This document shows, in pieces, positions 7,991 to 16,073 of a stretch of 64,000 bases of DNA. The notes beneath the pieces were generated by a model. It had not been told where the DNA came from and searched no databases. It saw only the letters and a program-made list of their open reading frames with translations. Origin of the DNA: an uncultured Fibrobacter sp. GTDB taxonomy: Bacteria > Fibrobacterota > Fibrobacteria > Fibrobacterales > Fibrobacteraceae. Both the position numbers and the translations under genes were made by a program. The stretch lies in NCBI RefSeq assembly GCF_947166265.1, contig NZ_CAMVDO010000006.1, positions 62,001-126,000 on the forward strand, written 5' to 3'. Each line of letters starts with the position of its first letter. Position 1 is the first letter of the stretch.

Positions 7991-9402
7991 AAATGAAGCT
8001 TTTTTACCTGGCGTGTGCAATTGCTGTGGTGTTTTCTGCTTGCAGCAGCGACAAGGTTGCAGGTACCGTTACCGATACGGGCAATACGGTTGCCACAAAT
8101 GAAGGACAGGTTGCTGGTGTTGTTCGTCGCGTAGACGGTAGCCCTGCATCGGATGCGGTCGTTCGCATGGCACGTATGGCCATTTACGATACGATTCTGC
8201 ATATTCCTGAACAGATCGAAGTCGTTACCGATTCCGATGGCGTGTACGCATTTGATTCCGCTATAGCCGATACGTTCCAGCTTGCAGTTATCGATACGTC
8301 GGTAGCGGAAGTGTTTTTCCTGCCGCGTACCACGCTCAAGGCCAAGGCCCTGGACAGTATTACGCTTTCGAAAGCCGCCATTGTCAGTAGCGTTCTTTTC
8401 TTTGAAGATGTCGAAGATTCCTTGGTGTCGGTGGGTGGGCACTTTATGACCTGCCTGTCGGGAACCCCGTTCTGTAACGATGTCTTTGCGGCGGATAGTT
8501 TCTATATGCTGGTGCCTTCGGGAGAATGGACCTTGGAATTTTTCCCGGGCGACTCCATGATGGTGGCGCGTCTCCAGTCTCTGGGCTTTGCCGACAGCCT
8601 CATCTACCGTAGCTGGGACTTGGGAAAGGTGAAGGCCGGTGATACCGTTAATCCTGGTCCGTTTGTTTGGAGTACGACGACCAACGTAGACACCCTGATT
8701 AAGGAAGCTGAAAAGGAAACCGAAAAGGAACCTGAAAACATGGCTCGCCTTACGGGAACGATCCTTTGCAAGAACGGCAATCCCTGTGCCGATGTCGAAG
8801 TGATGACGATTCGCGATATTTACGGATTTGAATTTGTAGAAGGCGATTCCCTGGAATTCGTGTCCGAAACCGTGACCGATAGCCTTGGCCGCTGGTGGTT
8901 GCCGCTTCCCGATACGTTGCCGGGAGATTCCTTTAGAATTGAATTCCGCAAGCGTCAGGACGACCTGGTGACTCAGGTGGGTGTTTCTCGCTATCTGACG
9001 GCCAAGGAAATTAAGGGACTGAAGGATACCCTTAAGGTTGGAAAAGTGACTCTTTCGAAACCTTCGGCGCTGGAAAGCGGAGTTAGCCTTGTGGTTGACC
9101 GTGAAGATTCCTCGCAGTCGAGCAACTGCATGGTGAATAGCGTGGTGGTCGGCATCAAGGGAACGTCTCATTTTGTGCGAGATGCGACCTGTAATCCGAT
9201 CATTTTGTCTGACTTGCCGACGGGAAGCCAAAAGGTCGTTCTTTATTCGGGTATTCCGAAAGCGATCGAGGCCTTGCGTGCGAAATCGAGCATTCCGATG
9301 TCCTATTATGTGACCCTTACGGCGGTTTCTCTCCCCGAAGGGAACATTCAGCGGCAGCAGTGGATGACTTATACTCCACCAAATCAAAATATTTTCAAAT
9401 AA
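7987..9402 (+). CDS. Putative lipoprotein with carboxypeptidase-regulatory-like repeats
   Basis: A 471-residue protein with lipobox FSAC (Cys19). Two segments resemble carboxypeptidase-regulatory/CNA-B-like beta sandwiches: one near residues 38-105 (GQVAGVVRRVDGSPASDAVV... DSDGVYAFD) and one near 252-320 (ARLTGTILCKNGNPCADVEV... DSLGRWWLPLPD). They are joined by an acidic KEAEKETEKEPEN linker at about 238-250. It is translationally coupled to the upstream regulator-like gene by a four-base overlap, with GAGGAGG before the ATG. The duplicated domain layout suggests a surface-exposed scaffold or sensor; no enzymatic motif is seen. Confidence 0.78.
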   Translation: MKMKLFYLACAIAVVFSACSSDKVAGTVTDTGNTVATNEGQVAGVVRRVDGSPASDAVVRMARMAIYDTILHIPEQIEVVTDSDGVYAFDSAIADTFQLAVIDTSVAEVFFLPRTTLKAKALDSITLSKAAIVSSVLFFEDVEDSLVSVGGHFMTCLSGTPFCNDVFAADSFYMLVPSGEWTLEFFPGDSMMVARLQSLGFADSLIYRSWDLGKVKAGDTVNPGPFVWSTTTNVDTLIKEAEKETEKEPENMARLTGTILCKNGNPCADVEVMTIRDIYGFEFVEGDSLEFVSETVTDSLGRWWLPLPDTLPGDSFRIEFRKRQDDLVTQVGVSRYLTAKEIKGLKDTLKVGKVTLSKPSALESGVSLVVDREDSSQSSNCMVNSVVVGIKGTSHFVRDATCNPIILSDLPTGSQKVVLYSGIPKAIEALRAKSSIPMSYYVTLTAVSLPEGNIQRQQWMTYTPPNQNIFK

Positions 9403-9446
9403 CCCCTTGCCGAACCAAAAATCTTTTACTAACTTTGGTTTCGCAC

Positions 9447-9517
9447 TGAGCTATGGTGTAATGGTAGCACAACAGATTCTGACTCTGTTTGTCTAGGTTC
9501 GAATCCTGGTAGCTCAA
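9447..9517 (+). tRNA. tRNA-Gln (anticodon CTG)
   Basis: Acceptor TGAGCTA pairs perfectly with TAGCTCA. The D arm GTGT...GCAC, anticodon arm ACAGA-TTCTGAC-TCTGT and T arm CTAGG-TTCGAAT-CCTGG are all present. The anticodon is CTG, reading CAG. The discriminator base is A; CCA is not encoded. A strong terminator follows at once. Confidence 0.95.
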
Positions 9518-9523
9518 CGAAAG

Positions 9524-9560
9524 ACTCTTTGCTTATACCCCTAAGCAGAGAGTTTTTTTT
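9524..9560 (+). terminator. Terminator of the tRNA-Gln transcript
   Basis: ACTCTTTGCTTA pairs with TAAGCAGAGAGT (one G-T pair), followed by a run of T. Confidence 0.9.
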
Positions 9561-9732
9561 ATTCCCCTCAAAGGCGCTATGCGCTGATCTCCTAGTCTGT
9601 TCCTCTTTGAATCCCCTCCCTCGTTACACTCGGTCGAGGATGACTGCGGATGACCTAACCACTAATCACTAGCCACTGTCTACTTCCTGCTGTCCCCAGT
9701 AACCTGCCTCCTGACACCTGTTACCTAACTAC
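9561..9732. repeat. Word-repeat spacer
   Basis: No ORF is supported in this stretch. It contains GGCGCTATGCGC, a GAGGATGAC word, then ACCACTAATCACTAGCCACT and variants of AACCTG/ACACCTGTTACC. Related words occur in the spacers at 17262-17352 and 23700-23797. Confidence 0.5.
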
Positions 9733-9740
9733 TATATTTG
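9733..9740 (+). promoter_or_regulatory. Candidate -7 box TATATTTG of the methyltransferase gene
   Basis: A perfect TAnnTTTG match only four bases before the ATG, with no Shine-Dalgarno site between, implying a leaderless or near-leaderless mRNA. Confidence 0.55.
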
Positions 9741-9744
9741 CACT

Positions 9745-10512
9745 ATGGAATTTTTCGACTACTACGAGAAACTTTTCGGTGAACGCTGGCCTGCTTTGCT
9801 TGAATCCCTGAAAGGGGAGGGGCGTGCGACAGAACTTCGTTTTGGCGAAGGTCTTGAACCCTATTATTTGGACGAAGCATCCGTTTTTGCGGCGAAGGCG
9901 CTCGGTGTGCGTCCCGGAGACCAGGTCCTTGACATGTGCGCAGCCCCCGGTGGAAAGACTTTGGTGATCGCCTCGATGCTTCAGGGAAATGGTTTTTTAC
10001 AAAGTAACGATCGCTCGCCGGATAGGCGCTTGAGGCTCCAGCGCGTGATTGAAAACTCTTTGCCGGAGGCCTGGAGAGAAATTATCAAGGTGACTGGATA
10101 CGATGGTATGAAATTTGGACTGCACAAGAAGGAATGTTTCGATAAAATTCTTCTGGATGCTCCGTGTTCTTCGGACCGTCATGTTCTGAATTCTCCGTCG
10201 CATCTGGAAGTCTGGTCTGCAAAACGCGTGAAAAGGCTTTCCGTGGAGCAGGGTGCCCTTCTTGCCTCGGCGGTGGATGCCCTGAAACCCGGTGGAACGG
10301 TGGTTTATGGTACTTGTGCCCTTTCTCCGATGGAAAACGACGATGTGGTTCGGAAAATCCTCAAAAAGCGCCCAACAATGTGTTCTGTTGAAATTGAGGA
10401 ATTGTTGCCCGGTGCCGACCGTACGGAATTCGGAGTCCATATACTGCCCGACCGCTCCGAAGGTCGCGGCCCCATCTATTGCGCAAAGCTTTCGAAGGTC
10501 GAATCAGTTTAA
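9745..10512 (+). CDS. RsmB/NSUN-type RNA (cytosine-5) methyltransferase
   Basis: A 255-residue SAM-dependent RNA m5C methyltransferase. The SAM-binding motif I is DMCAAPGGKT (residues 63-72). Motif IV, LLDAPCSSD, carries Cys141, which helps product release, and motif VI, YGTCALSPMEND, carries the nucleophile Cys191. It lacks the N-terminal NusB-like domain of RsmB and the PUA-like C-terminal extension of RsmF, so it is a minimal catalytic core like NSUN4. The target, rRNA or tRNA, cannot be told from sequence. It is probably transcribed from its own promoter and is followed 21 bases later by an unrelated envelope gene. Confidence 0.88.
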   Translation: MEFFDYYEKLFGERWPALLESLKGEGRATELRFGEGLEPYYLDEASVFAAKALGVRPGDQVLDMCAAPGGKTLVIASMLQGNGFLQSNDRSPDRRLRLQRVIENSLPEAWREIIKVTGYDGMKFGLHKKECFDKILLDAPCSSDRHVLNSPSHLEVWSAKRVKRLSVEQGALLASAVDALKPGGTVVYGTCALSPMENDDVVRKILKKRPTMCSVEIEELLPGADRTEFGVHILPDRSEGRGPIYCAKLSKVESV

Positions 10513-10533
10513 AAAATTATTTATCTTTAGGAT

Positions 10534-12066
10534 ATGTTTAAGCGGATTATTTTTTCGTCGTTTTTGGCGCTTTCAAGTGTTCTTTCTTTTGCCGACGGTG
10601 TTGATTCCTTGGCGGAAACTCCGAAGTCCGAGGCCTTGTCTTCTTCGTCCGTGCAACAGGTTGCTTCGGCCGAATCGTCTGTATCCAAGGGGCGTGAAGT
10701 TCCGGTGCGTTACTGGGTAAATGGGGATTCCGTTGAACTGGAAGCTATTTTCGTAAAGATCGAGAACGATACGGTGTTCTTGAAAAAGCCGAACGAGGCG
10801 GAACAGAAGCGTATTGACCGCATCACCGATGAACAGGCGCTGGCGTTGCAGCAAAGCAACGGGCAGCAGGCCGACGATTCGCTGGAAGACGAAAACGACG
10901 ATGTGGAAATCAAGAATGAACCGTCAGAAATCATCATGACCGACGCGGTCAAGGATTCCATGGCCGCTCAGTCCGATACGGCCTCAGCTCAGGCGGCCGC
11001 TCCGGTGGACGACGGCTCTGGTGACGACTTGGAAACGGCACTTGCCAAGGAAGACACCCGTCTGAAAAACGAGGAAATTGAGAAGTACGAAAAAGAACTT
11101 CGCGAACGCGAAATCCAGGATAGCATTGCCGCCGCAAAGAAAAATCCCTATATCAAGATTTTCAGGTTTGAGCTCAAGCGTCTTTACAATATGGAAGACG
11201 AGGTGATGATCGACCTTTCCCTTTCGAACTATATTGTTCCTGCCCTCAAGGGAAAAATCGAGAAGGATTTGTATCCGAAGGGTAAGGCGAACTTGTTCGT
11301 TGTTTCGGAACCCGAGGCGTGTTCGCTTTTTGTGAATGGCATTCCGCTAAAAATTGTCGCTCCCGATACCATCAAGAACATCAAGCCCGGAAAGTACACG
11401 ATTTCTGTGATGAAGGTCTTGAAGGATGTGGAATGGTGGGGATCTGCGGTGGTGCGTATCAACGCGGATAGCCTGAACAAGGTGACGATTCCGGTGGTTC
11501 GCCCCTCGACAAGGCTTACGCTCAATACGAATCCCGAGGCGGTCGAAGTCTATGTAGGCCGGGAACCGACCGTAAATAAGATGCCCGACTATATGACCGA
11601 TATCGTGGTCGACGATGTTCAGCCGCAGGTGGGCGCAACGGTTCACTTTAGAAAGGTGGGCTACCGCGATACATCGGTGACGATGGAAATCAAACCGTAT
11701 ATGCCTAACCTGGTGTATGTGGATATGACGCCCGTGCTCGACGACCTGGATTTTATCGAAAACCAGAAAGCTTTCGACAAGGAACGCGGGCAGCGCCGCA
11801 TTGGGCGCGGTCTCTTGTGGAGTTCTATTGTTCCCCTTGTTGCCGGGGGCGTGATGTGGTACTTGGCGGAACGTGACTGGAGCAAGGCTGCCGATAAAAA
11901 GCATGCCTATGAAAAACTCGCCGCCTTCGATAGCGAAGACACGCGCCAGATGGTGAAGGACAACCATGAACTGAATGACCGTGGCGACACCAAGTGTGGC
12001 GTTGCGATTGGACTTGGCGCGTTAGGCCTTGGACTTTTGACGGCTGGTATCATTCTTGCATTCTAG
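10534..12066 (+). CDS. PEGA-domain-like envelope protein
   Basis: A 510-residue protein with a signal peptide (about residues 1-20, ending LSFADG). An acidic, Ser/Ala-rich and partly coiled region follows (about 95-200, including TRLKNEEIEKYEKELRERE). Two PEGA-like beta modules come next: one at about 250-320 (LFVVSEPEACSLFVNGIPL) and one at about 325-405 (LTLNTNPEAVEVYVGREPT). The C-terminus has two hydrophobic segments (LLWSSIVPLVAGGVMWYLA and VAIGLGALGLGLLTAGIILAF), so it may be held in the inner membrane. No enzymatic motif is seen. TATCTTT ends five bases before the ATG. Confidence 0.72.
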   Translation: MFKRIIFSSFLALSSVLSFADGVDSLAETPKSEALSSSSVQQVASAESSVSKGREVPVRYWVNGDSVELEAIFVKIENDTVFLKKPNEAEQKRIDRITDEQALALQQSNGQQADDSLEDENDDVEIKNEPSEIIMTDAVKDSMAAQSDTASAQAAAPVDDGSGDDLETALAKEDTRLKNEEIEKYEKELREREIQDSIAAAKKNPYIKIFRFELKRLYNMEDEVMIDLSLSNYIVPALKGKIEKDLYPKGKANLFVVSEPEACSLFVNGIPLKIVAPDTIKNIKPGKYTISVMKVLKDVEWWGSAVVRINADSLNKVTIPVVRPSTRLTLNTNPEAVEVYVGREPTVNKMPDYMTDIVVDDVQPQVGATVHFRKVGYRDTSVTMEIKPYMPNLVYVDMTPVLDDLDFIENQKAFDKERGQRRIGRGLLWSSIVPLVAGGVMWYLAERDWSKAADKKHAYEKLAAFDSEDTRQMVKDNHELNDRGDTKCGVAIGLGALGLGLLTAGIILAF

Positions 12067-12081
12067 CTAGTTCTCTGATAC

Positions 12082-12672
12082 ATGAAGATCTTGAAACGGT
12101 TGCTGCTGTGTTGCCTTTGGGGTGTTATGCTTGCAGAGGCGCATCCGCATGTGTTTATCGATGCAACCGTCAAGGTTATATTTGACAACGCCGGGCTTAC
12201 GTCGGTAAAAACGCGGTGGGTGTTCGACGAAACCTATAGCCTTGTCATGATGTCTTCGGGCGACTCCGATGGCGACGGAAAGATTTCCGAAAAGGAACGT
12301 GATTGGTTTTTCGACAGAATACTTTCTCAGTATGCCGAAAACAACTACAACACCTATGTGCAATACGGGACGTCGTTTCTAAAGGCTCGCGAGCTGAAAA
12401 ATTTCGATGCGACGTTCAAGAATAATCGGCTGATTCTGGATTTTGAGACAACATTCGACTGTCCGGTGGGGGATGACTATAAGATGCTTGTGGTTGCCGT
12501 TGCGGATTTGACCAACTATATGCTGATTACGCCCGATATGGAACAAGCCGATGTCGATGCCCCCGATGCAATCGATGTGGAATTCTTTAACGATGTCCTA
12601 AAGGGACTTACCGTGTTTAGGGCTTTTTCCCCGGACTTGGAGGGGCTTTTCTTAAGGTTCAAGAAAAAATAA
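12082..12672 (+). CDS. DUF1007-family periplasmic protein
   Basis: A 196-residue protein with a signal peptide (cleavage near AEA-HPHV). The mature N-terminus HPHVFIDATV is the hallmark of DUF1007, a family often found beside nickel/cobalt or zinc exporters. An EF-hand-like loop DSDGDGKIS sits at about residues 57-65. It begins 15 bases after the PEGA-like gene and is probably co-transcribed. No transporter gene is adjacent here, so a metal-related role is only a family-based guess. Confidence 0.8.
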   Translation: MKILKRLLLCCLWGVMLAEAHPHVFIDATVKVIFDNAGLTSVKTRWVFDETYSLVMMSSGDSDGDGKISEKERDWFFDRILSQYAENNYNTYVQYGTSFLKARELKNFDATFKNNRLILDFETTFDCPVGDDYKMLVVAVADLTNYMLITPDMEQADVDAPDAIDVEFFNDVLKGLTVFRAFSPDLEGLFLRFKKK

Positions 12673-12711
12673 ATGAGATTCTTTCTATTTTTAGGCTGAA
12701 GGAGATTCACT

Positions 12712-13374
12712 GTGTTAAAAAAGATCTTTTCGATATGCGCCTTGGCTACGGCAGTTTCTTTTGCTGGAGTTGCCGATCCGACTCTTTACACCTCGGGGGC
12801 GGCTGAACCGGAAACCCCGCTGGTAAATATCAACTACGTTCCCAATGACGAACCCCTGTTTGCGGTTTCGATATACCCGTTCGATATGATCTGGGATGCC
12901 GTATACCATGTCCCTTCGGTAAAATTGTCCTTTGAAGGGTGCATCAATAGCAGTATGTCTTTGATGACGCAGCCGTCCGTAAAGATGGGGACAATCACAA
13001 GGGGTTCTAAGGATAATCCCAACCGTCGAGATATCGATATTTTCCTTCTCGAAATTTCGGAAGGCATTCGATTCTATTTCAATAGGGGACACCGCGGCTG
13101 GTTTATGGCAGGACACTTTGTCTATGACCGTGCAACCCTTGACTACGATTTCGAATATGATGAAGATGCTGATGTGACCTTTAAGGGGAATGGCTTTGGA
13201 TTCGGCTTTTATGGCGGACATAAGACCCGTCGGGGACATTTCACCTCGTCTCTGCAAATAGGCCTGTCGTATATGCGTTATTCGATGAAGTCTAATGTGC
13301 GCGAAGACTTGGACCAAGCATCTGTCGTGAATGCGGAATTGGATATAAACTATTCGATAGGTTTCGCGTTCTAA
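12712..13374 (+). CDS. Putative outer-membrane beta-barrel protein
   Basis: The 220-residue protein starts at a GTG behind GGAG. It has a signal peptide (LKKIFSICALATAVSFAGV). Alternating aromatic/polar strands follow (GIRFYFNRGHRGWFMAGHFVYD, GFGFGFYGGHKTRRGHF, LQIGLSYMRYSMK), and the last residue is Phe (IGFAF). These are typical of small outer-membrane barrels. A TATTTTTAGG box lies 20 bases upstream of the start. I cannot name a family. The gene stands alone between the DUF1007 gene and thioredoxin. Confidence 0.7.
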   Translation: MLKKIFSICALATAVSFAGVADPTLYTSGAAEPETPLVNINYVPNDEPLFAVSIYPFDMIWDAVYHVPSVKLSFEGCINSSMSLMTQPSVKMGTITRGSKDNPNRRDIDIFLLEISEGIRFYFNRGHRGWFMAGHFVYDRATLDYDFEYDEDADVTFKGNGFGFGFYGGHKTRRGHFTSSLQIGLSYMRYSMKSNVREDLDQASVVNAELDINYSIGFAF

Positions 13375-13386
13375 GGGATAATTTTT

Positions 13387-13394
13387 TATTTTTG
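13387..13394 (+). promoter_or_regulatory. Candidate -7 box TATTTTTG of the thioredoxin gene
   Basis: A perfect TAnnTTTG match 21 bases before the ATG at 13416. A GGAG ribosome binding site lies between. Confidence 0.5.
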
Positions 13395-13415
13395 GTAAAA
13401 AAACTGGAGAATAAA

Positions 13416-13739
13416 ATGCCTGCAATTCATCTTACTGCAGAAAATTTTGATCAAGCTATTTCGTCTGGCCAATTAGTTCTTGTTGATTTCTGGGCAACTT
13501 GGTGCCGTCCGTGCATGATGATGGGCCCTGTGATCGACGAACTTGCCGATGAATACAATGGACGCGCTGTTATTGCCAAAATTAATGTGGACGACGCCGG
13601 CGTGGGTGATATTTGCACCCGTTTTGGCATCACGAACATTCCCAATATGAAACTCTTCAAGAACGGGGTGGAAGTGGGTAACGTGGTGGGCGCTGTGCCC
13701 AAGGCAACCGTCAAGGGCGTTATTGACCGCAACCTGTAA
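13416..13739 (+). CDS. trxA: Thioredoxin with WCRPC active site
   Basis: A 107-residue single-domain thioredoxin starting at the ATG after GGAG (MPAIHLTAENF). The fold markers are present: VDFWATW, the redox site W-C-R-P-C, the KINVDDAG strand and the cis-Pro in NIPNMKLFKNG. The dipeptide between the cysteines is Arg-Pro rather than the usual Gly-Pro, which should alter redox potential or partner choice. It acts as a cytosolic disulfide reductase, since it has no signal peptide. It lies between the barrel gene and hisF, with a repeat spacer behind it. Confidence 0.9.
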   Translation: MPAIHLTAENFDQAISSGQLVLVDFWATWCRPCMMMGPVIDELADEYNGRAVIAKINVDDAGVGDICTRFGITNIPNMKLFKNGVEVGNVVGAVPKATVKGVIDRNL

Positions 13740-13814
13740 TATATTGAGAACTTTGAGTTTAGAACTTAGAGCTTAGTACTTAGGTAATTCTTCTAAGCTC
13801 TACCGCCTACTATT
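13740..13814. repeat. Word-repeat spacer (CTTAGAACTTAG type)
   Basis: The spacer before hisF consists of degenerate tandem words TTTAGAACTTAGAGCTTAGT, then ACTTAG and the reverse-oriented TTCTAAGCTCTAC. It could fold as an imperfect hairpin (AGAGCTTAG with CTAAGCTCT). No ORF is seen. Confidence 0.6.
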
Positions 13815-14606
13815 ATGCTTACCAAACGTCTTATAGTTTGTCTCGATGTCCGTAACCGTAAGGTGACGAAGGGTGTCAAGTTTAAGGGCAATATCGATAT
13901 CGGTGATCCCGTTGAAATGGGGGCGCAGTACAGTGCCGATGGTGTCGATGAACTTGTCTTTTACGATATTACGGCAAGTGCGGAAAATCGTCCGTGCGAT
14001 ATGGAAATGATTCGCCAAATTGCGCGTCGCGTGTTTATTCCGTTTGCTGTGGGCGGAGGTATCCGCAATTTGGACGACATGCATGAGGCGCTTTTGGCCG
14101 GTGCCGAGAAAGTTAGCGTGAATAGTCTTGCAGTGTTGCATCCTGAAATCATTGCCGAGGGGGCGAAAGCCTTTGGACGGCAGTGCGTGGTGCTTGGCAT
14201 GGACGCTAAATTCGTCGGAGTCTCGGATAAGTTTAAAAGCGGCTACGAGGTCTATATTCGTGGCGGTCGACAGGCGATGGGCATCGACGCCGTGGAATGG
14301 GCGAAAAAGGCCGAAGACCTTGGTGTGGGCGAAATCTGCTTGAATGCAATCGATACGGACGGTGTTCGCAACGGTTACGAATTAAACATTACGGACCAGG
14401 TGGCTCGCGCGGTACAGGTACCCGTGATTGCAAGTGGTGGCGCCGGAACTCCGGCGCATATTGTGGACTTGTTCCGTAAGACTTCTGCTGATGCGGCGTT
14501 GGTTGCCTCGATGGTGCATTTTGGGGACTATACGGTTCCTGGAATAAAAAAAGAAATGCTTGCGGCAGGGATTCCAGTGCGCAAGAAAATGAACGGCGAG
14601 GTGTAG
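13815..14606 (+). CDS. hisF: Imidazole glycerol phosphate synthase subunit HisF
   Basis: A 263-residue (beta/alpha)8 barrel. With HisH it forms imidazole glycerol phosphate and AICAR in histidine synthesis. The catalytic aspartates fall at the canonical numbers: Asp11 in CLDVRNRKVTKG and Asp130 in LGMDAK. FYDITAS, VGGGIR and the phosphate-binding ASGGAG are also present. The CLDVRN...GDPVEMG form matches the variant seen in Deltaproteobacteria and relatives. No hisH is adjacent; hisI lies 34 kb away, so the histidine genes are scattered. Two bases separate it from tldD. Confidence 0.95.
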   Translation: MLTKRLIVCLDVRNRKVTKGVKFKGNIDIGDPVEMGAQYSADGVDELVFYDITASAENRPCDMEMIRQIARRVFIPFAVGGGIRNLDDMHEALLAGAEKVSVNSLAVLHPEIIAEGAKAFGRQCVVLGMDAKFVGVSDKFKSGYEVYIRGGRQAMGIDAVEWAKKAEDLGVGEICLNAIDTDGVRNGYELNITDQVARAVQVPVIASGGAGTPAHIVDLFRKTSADAALVASMVHFGDYTVPGIKKEMLAAGIPVRKKMNGEV

Positions 14607-14607
14607 C

Positions 14608-15990
14608 TTGAACACTTCTGTTGCGGTCAAGATTTTCGAAGCTGGCAGAAGTGCCGGTGCTGACTTTGTCGAAATTTTCGAAGAAGAAACCCGTAGCTCG
14701 ACACTCGGTCTGAAGTCTAGTCAGATTGAGTCCGCAACAGCGGGGACCGAATACGGCATTGGCATCCGTTTGATTTATGGAACCGAGGTTCTATACGGTT
14801 TTACAAGCGATGATTCCGAAGAAGCTCTTATAAAGCTTGTGCAGACGCTTGCCTTTGGACGTATCGCTAAAATGGAACAGGCGCCTATAGAGTTTAAGCC
14901 CGAAAAACGCATTGCCGACTATAATGCCGCTGCATTCAAGGATCCGCGTGTGCTGGGACAGGCTGTTAAACAGGATTTCCTGTTCCGAGCAGACCAGGCT
15001 GCCCGCAAGGTTTCAGACAAAGTTGTGCAAGTGGGCGCATCGGTGACCGATTCCTGTTCGACGTTCTCGCTTATGAATAGCGAGGGACTGAATTTGTTGA
15101 TGAACCGTGCTCGCTTGCGTGTGAACGTGACCGTGACGGTGTCCGATGGATCCGAGAGGCTTACCTCTCACGAAGCTCCGGGTGGCTTGGGCGGTTATGA
15201 ACTTTTAACAAATTATTCGCCCGAAGATTTGGCTACGGAAACATCGGAACGCCTGTTGCGAATGCTTTCGGCCGGTTACATTAAGGGCGGGCAGATGCCC
15301 GTGGTGATGGGCAACGGCTTTGGCGGCGTGATTTTCCACGAGGCTTGCGGTCATCCGCTTGAAACCGAATCGGTGCGTCGCGGTGCAAGTCCGTTCTGCG
15401 GAAAGTTGGGCGAGGCGATTGGACAGCCCTGCCTTACGGCAATAGATGATGGTACGCTCGATGGAGTGTGGGGAAGCCTTAAGTACGATGACGAAGGTAC
15501 GCCCACCCAGCGTACGACCCTGATTGAAAACGGCATTCTGAAAACCTATATGAGTGACCGCGTGGGAGCCTCTGAAGTCGGTATTGAACGCACGGGGTCC
15601 GCTCGACGTGAAAGTTACAAGTATGCACCTGTCAGCCGTATGCGTAATACTTTTATTGCCCCTGGTAAAGATTCGCTCGAATCGATGATTGCTAGTGTTG
15701 ATAACGGCTTGTACGCCGCCCGCATGGCGGGGGGCTCGGTGAACCCTGCGACGGGCGAATTTAACTTTGCCGTCGATGAAGGCTATGTTATCCGTAACGG
15801 CAAGATTTGTGAGCCGGTGCGCGGTGCGGCCCTTATTGGAAAGGGTCACGAAATTATGCCTCGCATTAGCATGGTGGGTAGTGACTGGGAAGTTGCCGCA
15901 GGTGTCTGCGGTGCAAGTTCGGGACATGTTCCCGTGACGGTCGGTCAGCCTTCCATTAAAGTCGATCAGATTCTGGTTGGCGGTAGATAA
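14608..15990 (+). CDS. tldD: TldD-family metallopeptidase
   Basis: A 460-residue protein with the TldD zinc motif H-E-A-C-G-H (His244, Glu245, His249) inside GVIFHEACGHPLE. The following EG/DDGTLDGVWGSLKYDDEGTPTQRT and RRESYKYAPVSRMRNTF segments are typical of TldD. TldD works with TldE/PmbA as a heterodimeric peptidase that degrades unfolded peptides and processes some RiPPs. No tldE is in the window. The start is a TTG just after the hisF stop; the GGCGAGGTG within hisF's end can serve as ribosome binding site. It is co-transcribed with hisF. Confidence 0.92.
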   Translation: MNTSVAVKIFEAGRSAGADFVEIFEEETRSSTLGLKSSQIESATAGTEYGIGIRLIYGTEVLYGFTSDDSEEALIKLVQTLAFGRIAKMEQAPIEFKPEKRIADYNAAAFKDPRVLGQAVKQDFLFRADQAARKVSDKVVQVGASVTDSCSTFSLMNSEGLNLLMNRARLRVNVTVTVSDGSERLTSHEAPGGLGGYELLTNYSPEDLATETSERLLRMLSAGYIKGGQMPVVMGNGFGGVIFHEACGHPLETESVRRGASPFCGKLGEAIGQPCLTAIDDGTLDGVWGSLKYDDEGTPTQRTTLIENGILKTYMSDRVGASEVGIERTGSARRESYKYAPVSRMRNTFIAPGKDSLESMIASVDNGLYAARMAGGSVNPATGEFNFAVDEGYVIRNGKICEPVRGAALIGKGHEIMPRISMVGSDWEVAAGVCGASSGHVPVTVGQPSIKVDQILVGGR

Positions 15991-16010
15991 TTTAACTGAA
16001 TTTTTTTTGC

Positions 16011-16046
16011 AAAAAAAAACGCACCGTTGCAGAAGCACGGTGCGTT
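16011..16046 (-). terminator. Terminator of serA (convergent region)
   Basis: On the minus strand AACGCACCG pairs with CGGTGCGTT, followed by a run of nine T. It lies between convergent tldD and serA. Confidence 0.9.
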
Positions 16047-16073
16047 AATTCGTTGTTTCGAATTTCTAGTGAA

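Noticed and set aside
7927-9387. A 486-codon open frame antisense to the two-domain lipoprotein
   Set aside because: The plus-strand protein has a signal peptide, lipobox and coupled start; the minus frame is His/Arg-rich shadow.
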